64,000 bases of DNA from Adineta vaga (GCA_021613535.1 CP075492.1:13454001-13518000); one strand, 5' to 3'; positions 43,404 through 56,313 are shown, numbered from the stretch's first letter. Notes: generated by a model not told the origin, from the sequence alone. Program-made: numbers and translations.

Positions 43404-45286
43404 TTAATATTTTCGTAGTATCAACATAATCAACATCGCTAACAGTAACATGAATACACAAAGCATAAACACTGTTGATAATGGAAAATGCTACGAAAAT
43501 AAAAGTGAAAATGAAACAATAAATATGATTTAGATCTATTCCTTACTCCGAGTAACACAGTAAGCATAAGTAAAAGTTGAGGTACACGCAAATAGTTCAT
43601 TAGTGTTGAACGCACTAGAATGAAAATACAAAGACAACTTTCCTCATAGAAAACAAACCTACTCACATTCATTCGGAATCATTCACTTCTTAGTAATGTC
43701 ATAGCTGGCCAAAAAGTACCGACACATATTTGAAAAACAATAAAACCAAGCAGAATAGTTATCTGTTCCTAAAAGAGACGGCATCAACACATCGATGTGA
43801 ATATAATATCGTGTTATTTACATGCGGAGTAATAATCGGTATGCTCAAGGCTAGAGCAGCGACTAGATACAAAATTCTAAAAGATATCAATTTATGAATT
43901 GAACACAAAAGAATATAGTAAATTATCAAATAACATACGCTAGAAATGTTTGTGGTCGAAATCGTTTGATAAACGAACTGGATATACATGAACCCAACAA
44001 TCGTGACGTCTAGGTTTTTTAACGAAAAGAAATAGTTAAGTGAAAAATTGAATATCGTTGTTTACTAAATAGCCAGAATAAATATAACCCAATGGCAATG
44101 GATCAGATATTGTTAATTTCTTTGCTGCTTGTAATGTTGGTGCCCATTCAATTAACCATATATATGATGAAGCACAAAAAAGTGCATTACTCAAACCACA
44201 AAGAACAATGCGAAAATCTAAATTAGATCAATTCATTCAAAATGAAAATAATATGGGTAGACGAACAAACCAGTTCGTAATGCTTTCATTGCTGAAATAA
44301 ATGATGTATGCATTAAGATTTTTTCTCGACCATAATTTTCAGACCAATGACAAAGAATAAAGATAAATGTGATGCAGAAAAATCCAACACCAACAGTAAA
44401 TGGTGCACTGTAAATATAAAGAAAAGAGGAGATTATTGTATGAGAATGATTCAGTTAGCAATATCTAACATGTAACCATAGGATTTCACAAGAAATTGAG
44501 AAAAAAATCCAGTTCCAATTGTTGCAATATTGAGATAAATATCTAATAGAAAAGAAATCATGAATTTCTTTAGTCAAATAAAAACAAAATCAGTACTAAC
44601 TTGCATTGTTCAATGTATATTCAAGATTTTGACTGTTTAAGTTACGCTAAAATATGATTAATCATCGATTAAATGTAATTCAAAAGCATACGAAACAAAC
44701 TTGTTTATGTTCTTGTAATAGCCATGCTTCAAATGCTGTCGCATAAAGTGCATCACCTATTCCACGAAAAATATGTCCAAGAATTAATATTCGTTTGGAA
44801 GGAAAATGCTAGATATATACACAAAATACTCGAAATGTCAAATGATTCATTTATACTTACACATGTCACATGATACAATCCATAGAAAAAACTACATGAA
44901 AGACATGCACGTCGACGTCCACTAAAATTTTCGAATAAATCGTATCTTATTACGATTATTTAACGGATGTGGTCACTTACTAACGATCAGCTAATGAAGC
45001 AACAAATGTACCAACGAATAGTGATGCAATAAAACAGTACACAAAAAATTGTTCAATTGTTGCACGATCAATACCATAACTATCGAAGAGTGCATAACTA
45101 TAAGCGCTAGGTAAATAACCACCGACTATATAATTATTGAGAGAAAGAAAGATTGATCACTTTTTTTTCTTATTAATAACTATGAATTACTTTACTTGAA
45201 AGCAGTAGAAATCCGATTAAATAAGTGGAATGTAGTTTTTGAGAAAATAAGAGTGTCTTTATAGAAGATTTGATGATCATGATCAT
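43404..45286 (-). CDS. MFSD5-like (MOT2) molybdate-type transporter
   Basis: About eleven short exons separated by introns of 50-80 bp. Exon 1 (45286-45196) encodes the first part of TM1. The next exon, starting at 45125, has 'GGYLPSAYSYALFDSYG' and the MFS signature 'GTFVASLADRYGRRRACL', spliced across an intron. Later exons have 'GIGDALYATAFEAWLLQEH', typical of MFSD5 ('FEAW...EH'). The last TM ends at a stop at 43404. MFSD5/MOT2 proteins are twelve-TM carriers linked to high-affinity molybdate uptake in algae. Order and motifs support the family; substrate is by family only. I did not resolve every exon edge, so a lesion in a middle exon cannot be excluded. Confidence 0.7.
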
Positions 45287-46299
45287 TTGACATTTTTCAA
45301 TACGATATTCATTTATATTAAGCGAATAACATTGAAAATAAACTAATAATATAAATAACCCGAAAAATATGAAAAAAAATATTAATCATGATAGGAAGAA
45401 AACTTCTTTGATGCTAGAAATCCAATCAGCTGTCATAGAGAAAAAAACATACAAATAAAACGCTATTTTTGGATAGATGTCATCGTATTACATAACCGTT
45501 AAATTGTTGTTTGTGCAATACAAATGTACGTATCTGAAAATCTATTAACCGTATGTGTTACCCTTTAATTAATACTAAATAGTTCTTGATATGTTTATAA
45601 ATAAGCATTATGATTCGACAAAATGACAGAATATTTGATTAGTAAATATAGACCAGATTATTGCTGATAGATAAAGAAAGAGGTCATTTATCTAAATGAA
45701 ATTATTCATAAAATAATCCAACAGTATCATTGTCGTAAAATACAATGTACAATATGCAAGTCACAACATTGAGCTCAATAGAGATGAAGGTAAAAGTTTT
45801 CTGTCGCCTAGCTCAATCTGTTTTAATGAGTCGCGATATGTATCATACAACTGTGGAGTGAGCTGGAATTAGCATTCCCTATTGTATGTGCATATGAATA
45901 TGACTGTCATTTTTTTCGTAACTTTGATCTAAATAAATCATTTCCAATTGTTTATCAAGAGCTATGCAATCGAATAAATGGATGTGATAAATTGACCTGT
46001 CAAGGCTTAGTGCCAACTTATGTCAAATGGATGAATGCATAACACTTGGAATGCATTCATCAGATTAGGAATTCACTTCTTTTGGTTTTATAGTAACACT
46101 GGTCTTCTTTATTTTAATATACAAGAAAGTTCACAGTCTTTGTTCTTTCAATGAATATTTATAAAACCAGTGATTATAACGCGCGTTTACATTAGCTGGA
46201 TTTGATACTGAACTATTGAAAAAGAAAGTATGATACAGATGACTACTCCAAAAATGGAAGATTCTATTTAACTAAAAACAGAAAAAAGTATACCTAGTA
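45287..46299. other. Intergenic, AT-rich
   Basis: No intact gene. A plus-strand open stretch near 45951-46040 contains several Cys but no domain I can name. Mostly AT-rich DNA. Confidence 0.45.
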
Positions 46300-46520
46300 A
46301 ATCTCATGCTAATTTTCATTGTCATCGTGGAATAGTAATTCATTCAAAAGATGGTTATACTAGTTGTATCTGTCCTTCAAGTTATTATGGCATTCGTTGT
46401 ACATTTCAAAGTGAACGATTAAGTATTTCATTTCGATCAGAAATGCCTTTGACATCTGAGATATCCATTGGAATATTCTATCTATCAAACAAAGTTATCA
46501 ACTTTCTTGTCTTTGTATAA
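46300..46520 (+). pseudogene. Second EGF-like module relic
   Basis: An open stretch without an ATG encodes 'FHCHRGIV', then 'TSCICPSSYYGIRCTF', the C-x-C-P-x4-YG-x2-C pattern of an EGF-like domain, followed by 'SERLSISFR', and stops. It matches the layout of the relic at 2002. No flanking exons are evident. Likely a remnant of the large bdelloid EGF/LDLa extracellular family. Confidence 0.45.
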
Positions 46521-46695
46521 AACGTTTGATATTTTACAAGCTTGAAACATACATATGCATTTTCTTAGTTCCAAACGTTTAACAAATATAAATATTGAAG
46601 AATATGCTTATAATATATAAAGACATTGTCAAAATTGATTCGAAAAGGAGTATTCCTTTGATATCATCAAGATTATTTATTAGAAAGTACGATAA

Positions 46696-48841
46696 TTAAT
46701 TTTTATATTCAATCAATGTTTTTAAAAGTTTCACTTCTTGTTCTAAATCTTTATCTTCCAATGCTGCCATTTCCATTTCAAAATGATGTAGAAATGTTTG
46801 AAATTCTTTTCGATATTGATTAGATACTATCAATGCTGTCGATTGTCGTTCCCATTCACTTAAATTGTTCACATTCGATTCATTTAGATCATCGACTATT
46901 TTCTTCTTTTGATGAAAACATTCACGTTCATGAGTAATCCAGTTCTTTAATAAACGAACATAATTAACTAAAAGAATTGCTTTTCGAATACCAGAATTGG
47001 CATAATAGACTTCATTTTTATCCGTCTGAATATCAATCAATTGTTGTTCTTGATAAGTTTTACCTAATCGATCTTCATATGTGACGAAAAAATGTGCTTT
47101 TTTATTTGATATATGTTCGAACGCTTGTTTGATTTTTAATTTCAATAAAACAATTCCACCACGTGTACATTCATTATCATCAGTTCTTGATGGAAATAAA
47201 GTATTAATTTGTATTAATTCATTTTGTTTATTTTCATTCCATTCCGGTGAACCATAAACTCGTTCAACATCAAATAAATCAGATTGAAATTTCATTTGAA
47301 CATTGAATACTAATGGTGTTAAAATTAAATCAAAATCATTATCTAATAATTTCATAAATTTCTTTGAATTATGTACAGAAAAGTAATTTGCACCACGATG
47401 TTTTGTAATCGAAGAAATTAATTCAGTATTTAAATCGATTCCTACACCAAGAAATGTCATATAAATACGATGTTTTGCTAAGCGTTCAATATATGAATTA
47501 AAACTTGATTTATCTAAACGACCTTGATTTGGTTGTGCATCAGTTAGAAATAAAATTCGATGATCATATTCTTGATCTTCAATTAATGATGCATCTTCGA
47601 ATAATGAAGTACAACACTTCAATGCTGCACTCATATCTGTACTACCATCAGCTTGAATTTTTGATAATTTATTTTTTAATTGTTGAATATTTAAATCACT
47701 TGTTTTCCCTATTGTTTGAAGAATAGATGTTTCATGATCAAATAAAATAATTCCTAAACGATCATTAGGTTTTAAATGATCTAATACTTTTGAAACAACA
47801 TCGATAGTGATTGCCATTTTTGAACGAGTATCAAATTCTTCTTCATTAGTTCTACTAGAAAATTAGAAATGATAATAAGTATAAATTCATGTTCTTTTGA
47901 TTGCAAGAAATCAACATACACTTTTGAACGATCATAATGGTATCGATTAAATGAGGAAGACATTGATCCACTTTTATCAATACAAATTAATAAATTCATT
48001 GGACTTCGTTTAAATGTATCTTCAGTTAAATTCGAATTTAAACCAACAGTCATATAGTATTCTAATGATTGATGTTCTTCTTCATTTTGTAAAGGATTAT
48101 TTGTCATTGCAATTGAATATGATGGACAAAATAATTCTTTCTGATGAGAATATTCTGGTTGCTCACCAGTATCAAAAAAATAATCATTAAATAGTCCTTC
48201 ATAGGACACATCTGTAACAATTGGTAGATAATTCTTTTGTATATTTTCTCGAAAATTGTTGATATCTTTAGCACCACCAACACTAAATCCAATTGTACGA
48301 GCCGTTGAAGCCATCGAAGAATGTCCTCGTAAACCTACAAGATCACAATTGAACAATGATCTTTGTTCGAAGAAGTAGATCAAAATGTGTGATACTTACG
48401 AAGAACAAGATGAAGTGTAGATTCTTTCTGAATATTGTAATCGGTGAGTGTACGACCATCTTCAAGTTGTTTTCCAGCAAAAATCATACGTTGTTGATCA
48501 GGTGGAATGCCTTCTTGATCTTGAATTTTAGCTTTTACGTCTTCGATCGATTCCGATGGATCAACTTCGATAGTAATCGTCTTACCGGTTAGCGTTTTAA
48601 TGAAAATCTGCATTCCACCTCGGAGGCGTAGAACAAGATGAAATGTACTTCCTTGTTGAACATTGTAATCATTAAGTGTTCGATCATCTTCAAGTTGTTT
48701 ACCAGCAAAAATAAGACGCTGTTGATCAGGAGAAATACCTTCTTTATCATGAATTTTACGTTTTACTACTTCGATTGTATCCGAAGTTTCCGTATCAACA
48801 GTTAAAGTTTTACCCGTGAGTGTTCTAACAAAAACTTGCAT
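46696..48841 (-). CDS. Two ubiquitin repeats fused to a VWA protein
   Basis: Exons 48841-48400, 48334-47920 and 47854-46696 give 671 residues. Two ubiquitin folds open the protein. The first is divergent (for example '[13 protein letters not shown]') but ends in the normal LRLRGG. The second is closer to ubiquitin ('[15 protein letters not shown]', '[20 protein letters not shown]') and, across an intron, ends LRLRGH, with the last Gly replaced. A linker ('[16 protein letters not shown]', '[16 protein letters not shown]') leads to a von Willebrand A domain with a full MIDAS: 'DKSGSMSS', Thr in 'GSTDMSAAL' and Asp in '[10 protein letters not shown]'. The C-terminal 150 residues are beta then coiled-coil. 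No signal peptide, so intracellular. A deubiquitinase could release the first unit but probably not the second. Role unknown; possibly a scaffold for ubiquitin readers. Confidence 0.82.
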
Positions 48842-49221
48842 GTTACTAGTTGATAAATATAATAAGTAATATAATGCTTAAATTTTTATCACGATAGAAT
48901 GAATTAAAGCAAATGAATACGCCACTTTTTATACTAAACTGATGACTCATTCTGACATCTTACTTTCATAACGATTGAGTAAGTATCACTGAATAGGAAT
49001 AGAAATATTTCCAAATTGGCAATTACAATCTAGAACATTCTGATATTCGTCATTAGTAAAATATCCAAAAAAGTACGATTGATTTTATTCTTTATTTTAA
49101 TCTTGACTAATTGCGAAAATGACATAGACACAATGCACATTGAAAATTTGTTCGTATTTCATCGAGACTAGGATATACATATAATGAAAAAAAAAAGAAT
49201 GAGTGATAGAATAAAATTGTT
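48842..49221. other. Intergenic between tandem minus-strand genes
   Basis: Promoter of the ubiquitin-VWA gene and 3' flank of BiP. AT-rich, no further feature. Confidence 0.5.
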
Positions 49222-51510
49222 TTAGAGTTCGGAACGACGTGAGCGAGTTTGAGTAATATTCAAACCACTATCAGTTCTTCTATTGATTTCATCAATAATT
49301 CCTGAAACAATTTCTTTAAAGTGACTTTTTTGTTGTATGAGTTCATTGACTGATGCAAATGGATGTGATTCAATCCATTCAATTTGTTTTTCGATTTGAA
49401 TTTCAATTGTTGCTCTTTCTTGTAAATCTAATCGTCCAAATTGTGTATTTCGATCAGCTAATTCATTTCGCAATGAATAAACTTCCCTTCAAATAATAAA
49501 TAGAAACTTTTGATCGATAAATACAATATGCAAACTTACGATTCGAGATCATTCTTAGCATTCACTCGATCTCTTACTATTTTATCTTGTTCGGAAAATT
49601 TTTCTGCTTGTTTAACCATTCGATCGATTTCTTTAGTTGTTAAACGATTCGTTTTCGAATCGATGATAATATTCTTCTTACTGCCTTGCGTTTTCTCCTC
49701 TGCTGTAACCTATAAATGAATAATTAGAATTTTGATTTTATATATTAGAGATACATCACATTGAGAATTCCATTGACATCAATATCAAAAGTCACAAAAA
49801 TTTCAGGCACACCACGTGGTGCTGATGGAATACCAGTTAAATCGAATTGACCTAGGAAATGATTATCTGTAGTATTTGGTCGTTCACCTTCGAAAATTTG
49901 AATAGCAACGACAGTTTGATCATCAGTAGTGGTCGAAAACATTTGTTTTTCTGTAATTGGAATTTGACTATTTCGTGGAATAATTGTTGACATGACTTTA
50001 CCAACGGTTTCAATACCTAATGATAATGGATTGATATCTAATACAACAATATCAGGTGTACATTCTTCACCACCCAAAATAGCTGCTTGAATGGCTGCAC
50101 CATTAGCTATAAATGAAAAAGATGAGAAATTCAACTGATCTAATTATAATTCTTACCAACAGCTTCATCAGGATTCACTCCACGTCCTGGTTTTTTCCCA
50201 AAGAATTGAGTAAGTATATCTTGAATCTTAGGAATTCTTGTTGATCCACCAACAAGAATAACTTCAGCTATATTTGATTTATCTACTTTCCCATCTTTTA
50301 ATACAATTTCAACAGGCTTAAGTGTTGAACGAAATAAATCTATATTGAGCTCTTCAAATTTAGCACGTGTTAATATTTCACTAAAATCTTCATTGGGAAG
50401 AAATGATTCAATTTCAATTTTTGTTTGATGTTCTGATGATAAGATTCGTTTTGCTCGTTCAACTTCACGACGAAGTTTTTGTATTGCACGAGGATTTTTT
50501 CCTGCATCCTTACCAGTTTTCTTTTTAAATAATTGAAGAAAATAACTCATCACTCGTTGATCAAAATCTTCACCACCTATAGAGAAGAAAATTCGCATTG
50601 ATTTTATACAAAGATAAGAAACAAATGGCGAACCTAAATGCGTATCACCATTGGTAGCTAAGACTTCGAATGCTCCATTATCAAGTGTTAAAAGTGAAAC
50701 ATCAAATGTTCCACCACCCAAATCATAGACTAGAACATTTTGTGCTCCTTCTTTAGAATTTAATTTATTTAAACCGAATGCAATAGCTGCCGCTGTTGGC
50801 TCATTGATAATTCGAATTACATTCAAACCAGCAATAGTACCAGCATCTTTTGTTGCTTTTCGTTGAGCATCATTAAAATACGCGGGTACAGTAATGACCG
50901 CATGTTTTACTTCTTCACCGAGATATTCTTCCTACAAGGAGAACAATTATCAATTATATGTATAGTCAATCATTTGAAAAACTTACAGCAATGACACGCA
51001 TTTTACTAAGAATCATTGCTGAGATTTCTTCTGGAGTAAAAAGTTTATCTCCATAATCCGTGCTAACTTTTATAATTGGTCGATTATTTTTGTCAATAAC
51101 TGTAAATGGAAAATGTTTAATATCTTGTTGGACAGTTGGATCATCAAATTTACGACCAATTAATCGTTTAACTTGAAATATTGTATCTAAAAGAATAAGT
51201 TTATTATGATGAGATGCAAAATAAATCATGGTATTGTACTTCGAGGATTTGTTGTGAGAAGATTTTTAGCAGCATCACCAACTAGTCGTTCATTATTAGG
51301 AGTAAATCCAACATAGGATGGTGTAATTCGATGACCTTGATCATTATCAATGATTTCAACATGACAATTTTTAAAAACTGCAACACATGAATACGTCGTC
51401 CCAAGATCGATACCAATCACTGTACCAAATTGTCTTACTTCCTCGGTAAAACCAATATTGAAGATGAAAGTAAGAACACGAAATATACATAATAAACTGA
51501 CTGTTTGCAT
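49222..51510 (-). CDS. ER chaperone BiP/GRP78 (HSP70 family)
   Basis: Seven exons (51510-51240, 51186-50987, 50931-50634, 50576-50157, 50106-49760, 49709-49540, 49486-49222) give 656 residues, the size of human BiP (654). A signal peptide ([17 protein letters not shown]) precedes the HSP70 signatures '[11 protein letters not shown]', '[12 protein letters not shown]' and '[14 protein letters not shown]'. The substrate domain has '[13 protein letters not shown]' and the lid is helical. It folds and retains secretory proteins in the ER by ATP hydrolysis. The oddity is the C-terminus: it ends RSEL, where BiP normally ends KDEL or HDEL, so ER retrieval may be weak or the protein may be a divergent paralogue. 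Confidence 0.9.
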
Positions 51511-52474
51511 AGTATCTCTACACGAAAGAAAAGAAGATGAAAACTGGTTATTATATAATATATGCTTTAAATATGGTTACTAACCAAATATTTCAGAAAC
51601 TCGCAATAAAAATAATGAGTAGACGATTCAAAAACTAAGCAAAAAGTTTGTATGTCGACAACCTTAAAAAATAAAGAAAGAAAGAGAAAAGGGAAAAGAA
51701 GTTTTTCAAAATTTTGTCAATATTTGTCTTCTATAACGTGACCGATTCAAGTATAACATCCTATTAATCATTTTTATAGCGATACAGGGAATACTTCGAT
51801 CTATCAATGCAATAAATATTTATATAGTCCTGCGCAATTTTTCTTTTTTTCGTTTTTCCTTTCACAGCGTATGCACCTTATCTTCTCATTTTGTGACACA
51901 ATAACTCATAAACTGTACATTAGAGAAAAATGATTCAAACACGAAACGAAAATATCGAGACTCAACTGAGAGCATTTGGTTCGTATAAAAGATGTCCAGA
52001 AAAAGACGAATTTGACTGTCAAGTTTGTAAGATAATTACAAGTATGCTGTCGATAAGCAAAGTTAGTCACAAATTTTATTCATCAAATATTTTACATCTA
52101 AAAGAACATCTAATGTTGCATGATTAGACTTATCAAAATTCATTCCTTTTTAACAATCAACGTTCTTCATCTCAACGACATCATTCGAAATCTGCTTATC
52201 ACATCGCATTGTGTAGTCGAGTGAAGTTCGAATACAATCTAGTTTTCTAATGAATGATACTCATTTCTTTGTAATTCCAATGCATAAGCTTCATAGATTT
52301 CGTTTCTTTTCATTATTATGAGAGATAACATTTTATCTGTAGTCTTATCGTTAACATAAATCAAATGAAAACAAATGTAACTTTCTATTGTATCAAAGTT
52401 TACAAATAGTAAAACGGAAAATCAGAAACATGGTTCTTATTATGGTTGTGAAAAATTGTGTCTGACAAAGGAAA
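51511..52474. other. Intergenic; one doubtful small frame
   Basis: Promoter side of BiP. A plus-strand ATG frame at 51930-52127 (65 codons) has 'CQVC' and 'HLKEHLMLH', faintly like a C2H2 or BED finger, but spacing is wrong and it is too short to support. No other feature. Confidence 0.45.
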
Positions 52475-53112
52475 TCATATCGACGTTGATTGTAACATGC
52501 CATAAGATCTTTTTGATTCTCTCTGTTTTCTTCCATATTGTTCTTCATCTTGGTAACTTGTTCGAAGTTTTAAAAGTGATGTTCCAATAATAAAAAATAC
52601 CAAAAAAGCAAATATATAACCAAAAACTGTGAGTATTGTTGGTTCATGCCAATGCCAAGTCCATGATCCAATTAAAGGATAACTACGATATTGATAACAT
52701 GGAAAACTTTGATCGATCTAATTATAGAGAAATATATTTGTCTGAATAAAAAACTGGCAAATTCTATTACTTTTTTCTGTCGTGAAACTCTCAAAGCTTC
52801 CCATGTTGAACTATAAGAATTCGATGCTGTTATCACACCATCCATTATTAATTCTATTCCACTTGTTCGATCAGTCAGTGTTATTTTCCAAGATGGTCGC
52901 CAGTAACTTCCACCCGAAGTACTAACAACATCATTAGATTTAACTTGGCACATTTGTTCCACATACGAAATCGATTGCCATAATTGTAAAGTTCCACATA
53001 GAAATATAAATGCTGATAAAGTATATGCTATTGTAATAATACCGATGTAACATGTTGCAGCCGTTCGAGAACCATTTTTGGTTAAAAATTGTTCGAATCC
53101 TAATTGTGACAT
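52475..53112 (-). CDS. Small two-TM protein, DUF3592-like
   Basis: Exons 53112-52771 and 52717-52475 give 194 residues from the first ATG (the frame opens further up only through TTG). TM1 (about 20-45) and TM2 (about 135-157) enclose a loop with 'SYWRPSWKITLTD' and 'FPCYQYRSYPLIGSW'. The G-x-W-RPSW and [FY]PCYY-like patterns resemble DUF3592-type loops, which also sit between two helices. The C-terminus is basic and polar, in the cytosol. Function unknown. Its 3' end is 675 bp upstream of nothing relevant; its 5' neighbour is the fuseless-like gene on the same strand, 258 bp away. Confidence 0.6.
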
Positions 53113-53370
53113 ATACAATTTTTTTACTCTTCGATATTGATAACAACTGAATAGATTAATATGTGATTTTGCCTTTACACGAAGGTGAGACCTGACTTTA
53201 TATGCATATCCGATCAATACGAAAGAAAAAAAAATTGTATAAAGAAAAAAGAATGGTCATGAACGAATGACGATGAAGTACGAAACAGAGTTAAAAGAAA
53301 AATAAGTTCGATTATACGCACGTGGTGTCTTTGTAAATTTAATTATCTAGATTTTTTTTCTTCTGTATGA

Positions 53371-54887
53371 TCAAAAAAAGGATACATGAGAAAATTTCTG
53401 AACAATAGTTGAAACATAACAATTTGGATAGAGAGGGAAAAAGTGATTATCATCGTCTATATTATTTAATGGTCCATTAATTGATGATGATGTTTGTAAT
53501 AAAGTTAAAAAGAGAAATGATAGTAAATATAATAATAGATAGGTTTGATAATGTTCTTCAAATATAACGACATGAAAATCATAGAGAACCCAAAAACCAC
53601 GCCATAGAAAGAGACATGAAAGAAAAGCAAAGAAATGACGAATATTTCGATAAAGTTGAGGAAAATTAATTGAAACAAATACCCAAAAATCGAATTTTAA
53701 ATTTAAATATTCGAGATAATGTTGAAAATACATTAATGGATAATAAAGAATGTAACCCATTAATAGACAGATCCATGCTGATCTATTCAAATCATTTGGA
53801 TATAAATATTTATCAAGAACATTATAAAATCCACGCCAAACAACGATTGCAATATTCGAAATAATAATCTCATAGACAACATAATTGATCAAATTTATTT
53901 TCCATTGTGACATCTTGAAATAGAAAAAAAAATATGAAATCTGTTCAATCGAAATCTTCATTTTAGAAGAGAAACACCTACTTGTCGTGTGAGTAGAGGA
54001 CAACCAAAATGTAAACAATATTCAATAGAATCATAACTGACAAGAAATGGTGCATAAACTAGATCAGATAATTGTCCAATGAATACAATCAAGGCAAAAA
54101 GACCTGTGAATGATAGAACTAATTCAAAATACCATTCATTTGGACAATGTTGATCCCATACTACCCATAACATCACCCATTGAACAACATAAGTTGAAGC
54201 TAATAGAAAAATATGACATTTTAAAAGAATTAATCTAACGATCAATTTTTGTTGTTTGAGAAAATTGTAAAAGAAATCTTGACCAAGATATAATGTAAGT
54301 AAAAGTAATTGTGCAATTATATATGAAACAATTAGTGAAAGTAATGAATAGCCATGAAAATCTTCATTTGATGGAACGTTAGATGAATAACCATTGAGTA
54401 CATTTAATAGAATTAAGACAAGATTCCAGCCACATTCCCAAAAGAGAGCAACAATGGGAAGAAGAAGTATAGAAGCAAAAATAGGTTCAATAAAAAATAA
54501 TATTCGACGACGGCGTCGAATATGTTCTGTTTGAATGGTAAATCGATTGATCAATTCTTCACGTGTACTTTCTTCAATGTCGTCTTCTCCGAGTGTATCG
54601 TAATCTTCAGAAATAACAGATAATCGACGTTGAATAATTTGCTGTTCTTCAGAATTGAGAATAGGCCTTAGAACCAGTTGTCGTTTAAAATCAGCACCTG
54701 CAGGTGGAACCCGTTCTTGACTTCGGTATTCGTCAGTATTTGGTGTATAGATTTGTGAAACTGTTGATAATTGATGTTGAACATGGCCAGAAGCACTCAA
54801 GCGTCGAGTCATTACATGTTCATCATCGACTGGTAAAATAGGTAATGTCATCGTTTGACGACGAGTACCCAATCGTAGTCTGCTCAT
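53371..54887 (-). CDS. Fuseless-like eight-TM protein
   Basis: Exons 54887-53982 and 53913-53371, phase 0, give 482 residues. A long charged N-terminus (about 130 residues, with 'RLGTRRQ' and 'GEDDIEESTREEL') precedes about eight hydrophobic segments. The second half contains paired motifs 'AIVVWRGFYNVLDKYLYP' with 'SAWICLLMGYIL' and 'FLWRGFWVLYDFH'. This WRG-x-(W/Y)-x-L-D layout matches Drosophila fuseless, a presynaptic membrane protein required for calcium-channel placement at synapses. The assignment rests on motif pattern and topology. The very hydrophobic, Phe-rich C-terminus is odd. Confidence 0.6.
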
Positions 54888-55065
54888 TTTCTTTAGACTA
54901 CTGATGCATCCATAGATTCAACTTGTATCTTTCTTATCAATAATATTCGACACCTCGTGTTTATATCTCTCTTTTTCTCTTATCACTTGTTTCATTGTGT
55001 TATTCTTCATTTTTATTAAGAATAAAATTTTATTTTTTGCAAAAAAAAGAATTCCAATGAAGGTT

Positions 55066-55974
55066 TCATCGTGCTACTATCGGCCTGATCGTATCTCGTC
55101 GATATTTGAACATCTTCTGTATTGATATTTTTAGTGTGTCATTAAATTGAAATAATGAAATCATTGCCAATGCTAATGAAAAATCAATAAATCCATACGA
55201 TATACGAAAGTGATATTTTGGTGGTTCGATAAAAAAAGACATAAATACAAATAATGCGTAAGGAAAGCCAGCTGTAAATAAAATCATAACAAGTATGGCA
55301 ATATGTCGAACCATTTTTAATTCTCGTTGTGCACGATTTAGAGCGTTTGTGGGTGTGGTACGTTTCGTCATTTCTTTAACATATCGAATTAAAAGAAAAT
55401 AAATAAATACGATCGATGATACAGGAATAATATAGAGACAGTGTGCCGTATAAATAATCGAGACAGAAAATCGAAGAGGTATTTGACATATTTGATTATC
55501 AATATTATACAAAATTTCACCATTGAATAAAAACATCAGAGGAAACCCAAAAGCAAATATCCATGATAAACTAATGAAACATAATTGTGCTCGAAATGAT
55601 CGTAAGCATAGTCGATTTGGATGAACAAGAAGAAGATAGCGATAAATCGATTGAAGTAAATAAGAACAATTTTGTAATGCGCATGAACTAAAACTTAAGT
55701 ATCCTCGAAGAACACAAAGAGAATCTTCATATTCAATTTGTTGAAGATCATTTTGGAATGTAAATTTACTCATCCAAAGTGCATTACTAGCCAAAAAGAG
55801 TTCAGCTAAACATGAATTTGCGACTAACACCATTGGAATTGTATGACATGCTTTACAGAAAATAATTACAAATAAAAAGAATATTGCAGATAGAATTACT
55901 AAACTAGTACATAGAATTGCTAAAATATCAATCAGAAGAAACCATGATTCAACGATAACTATTGTTGAATTCAT
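55066..55974 (-). CDS. Orphan 7TM receptor, single exon
   Basis: 302 residues, no introns. Seven TM helices are clear. TM2 begins 'LVANSCLAELFLASN'. The TM3 end reads 'YRYLLLVHPNR', the DRY-like site of this rotifer family, after the conserved Cys of 'CVLRGY'. The third cytosolic loop is 'EMTKRTTPTNALNRAQRELKMVR', and TM6 has 'FTAGFPYALF'. The type belongs to rhodopsin-like orphan receptors, common and numerous in bdelloids. Ligand unknown. Confidence 0.8.
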   Translation of the reverse strand: MNSTIVIVESWFLLIDILAILCTSLVILSAIFFLFVIIFCKACHTIPMVLVANSCLAELFLASNALWMSKFTFQNDLQQIEYEDSLCVLRGYLSFSSCALQNCSYLLQSIYRYLLLVHPNRLCLRSFRAQLCFISLSWIFAFGFPLMFLFNGEILYNIDNQICQIPLRFSVSIIYTAHCLYIIPVSSIVFIYFLLIRYVKEMTKRTTPTNALNRAQRELKMVRHIAILVMILFTAGFPYALFVFMSFFIEPPKYHFRISYGFIDFSLALAMISLFQFNDTLKISIQKMFKYRRDTIRPIVAR

Positions 55975-56313
55975 ACTTAATGGGGAAAAAAGACAGAAAT
56001 GTGTACTGAAATGTCAAAAATCCTTCATTATATCAACATGTTATTTCTATACTTAAAAGTTATATATAAAATAAATATAGAATCCTTTATCTTCCTTCTT
56101 TTTTAAACGAATATTAATTAATAACGGATGGTTCTTTTTTCCTCATATAAGCCGAAGGATATTGTAAATTAAAAGACGATAAATCTTTCTTTTGTTCGCT
56201 TTCGTTCTTCATATTTTTATTTTTAAATTAAGAGATTATTTTAAGCCAGTGCAATACATTTTTTTAAATATAATATAAACATTAAAGTGTTCGACTTTTT
56301 ATGAAAACAAGAT
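55975..56313. other. Intergenic, AT-rich
   Basis: Promoter side of the 7TM receptor and 3' flank of the helicase gene. Nothing else seen. Confidence 0.5.

Noticed and set aside
45780-46040. Cys-containing open stretch resembling an LDLa repeat
   Set aside because: Cys spacing and acidic Ca-binding residues of LDLa are absent.
51930-52127. Possible zinc-finger mini-gene
   Set aside because: Only one CxxC and one HLKEHLMLH with wrong spacing, 65 codons, no supporting exons.
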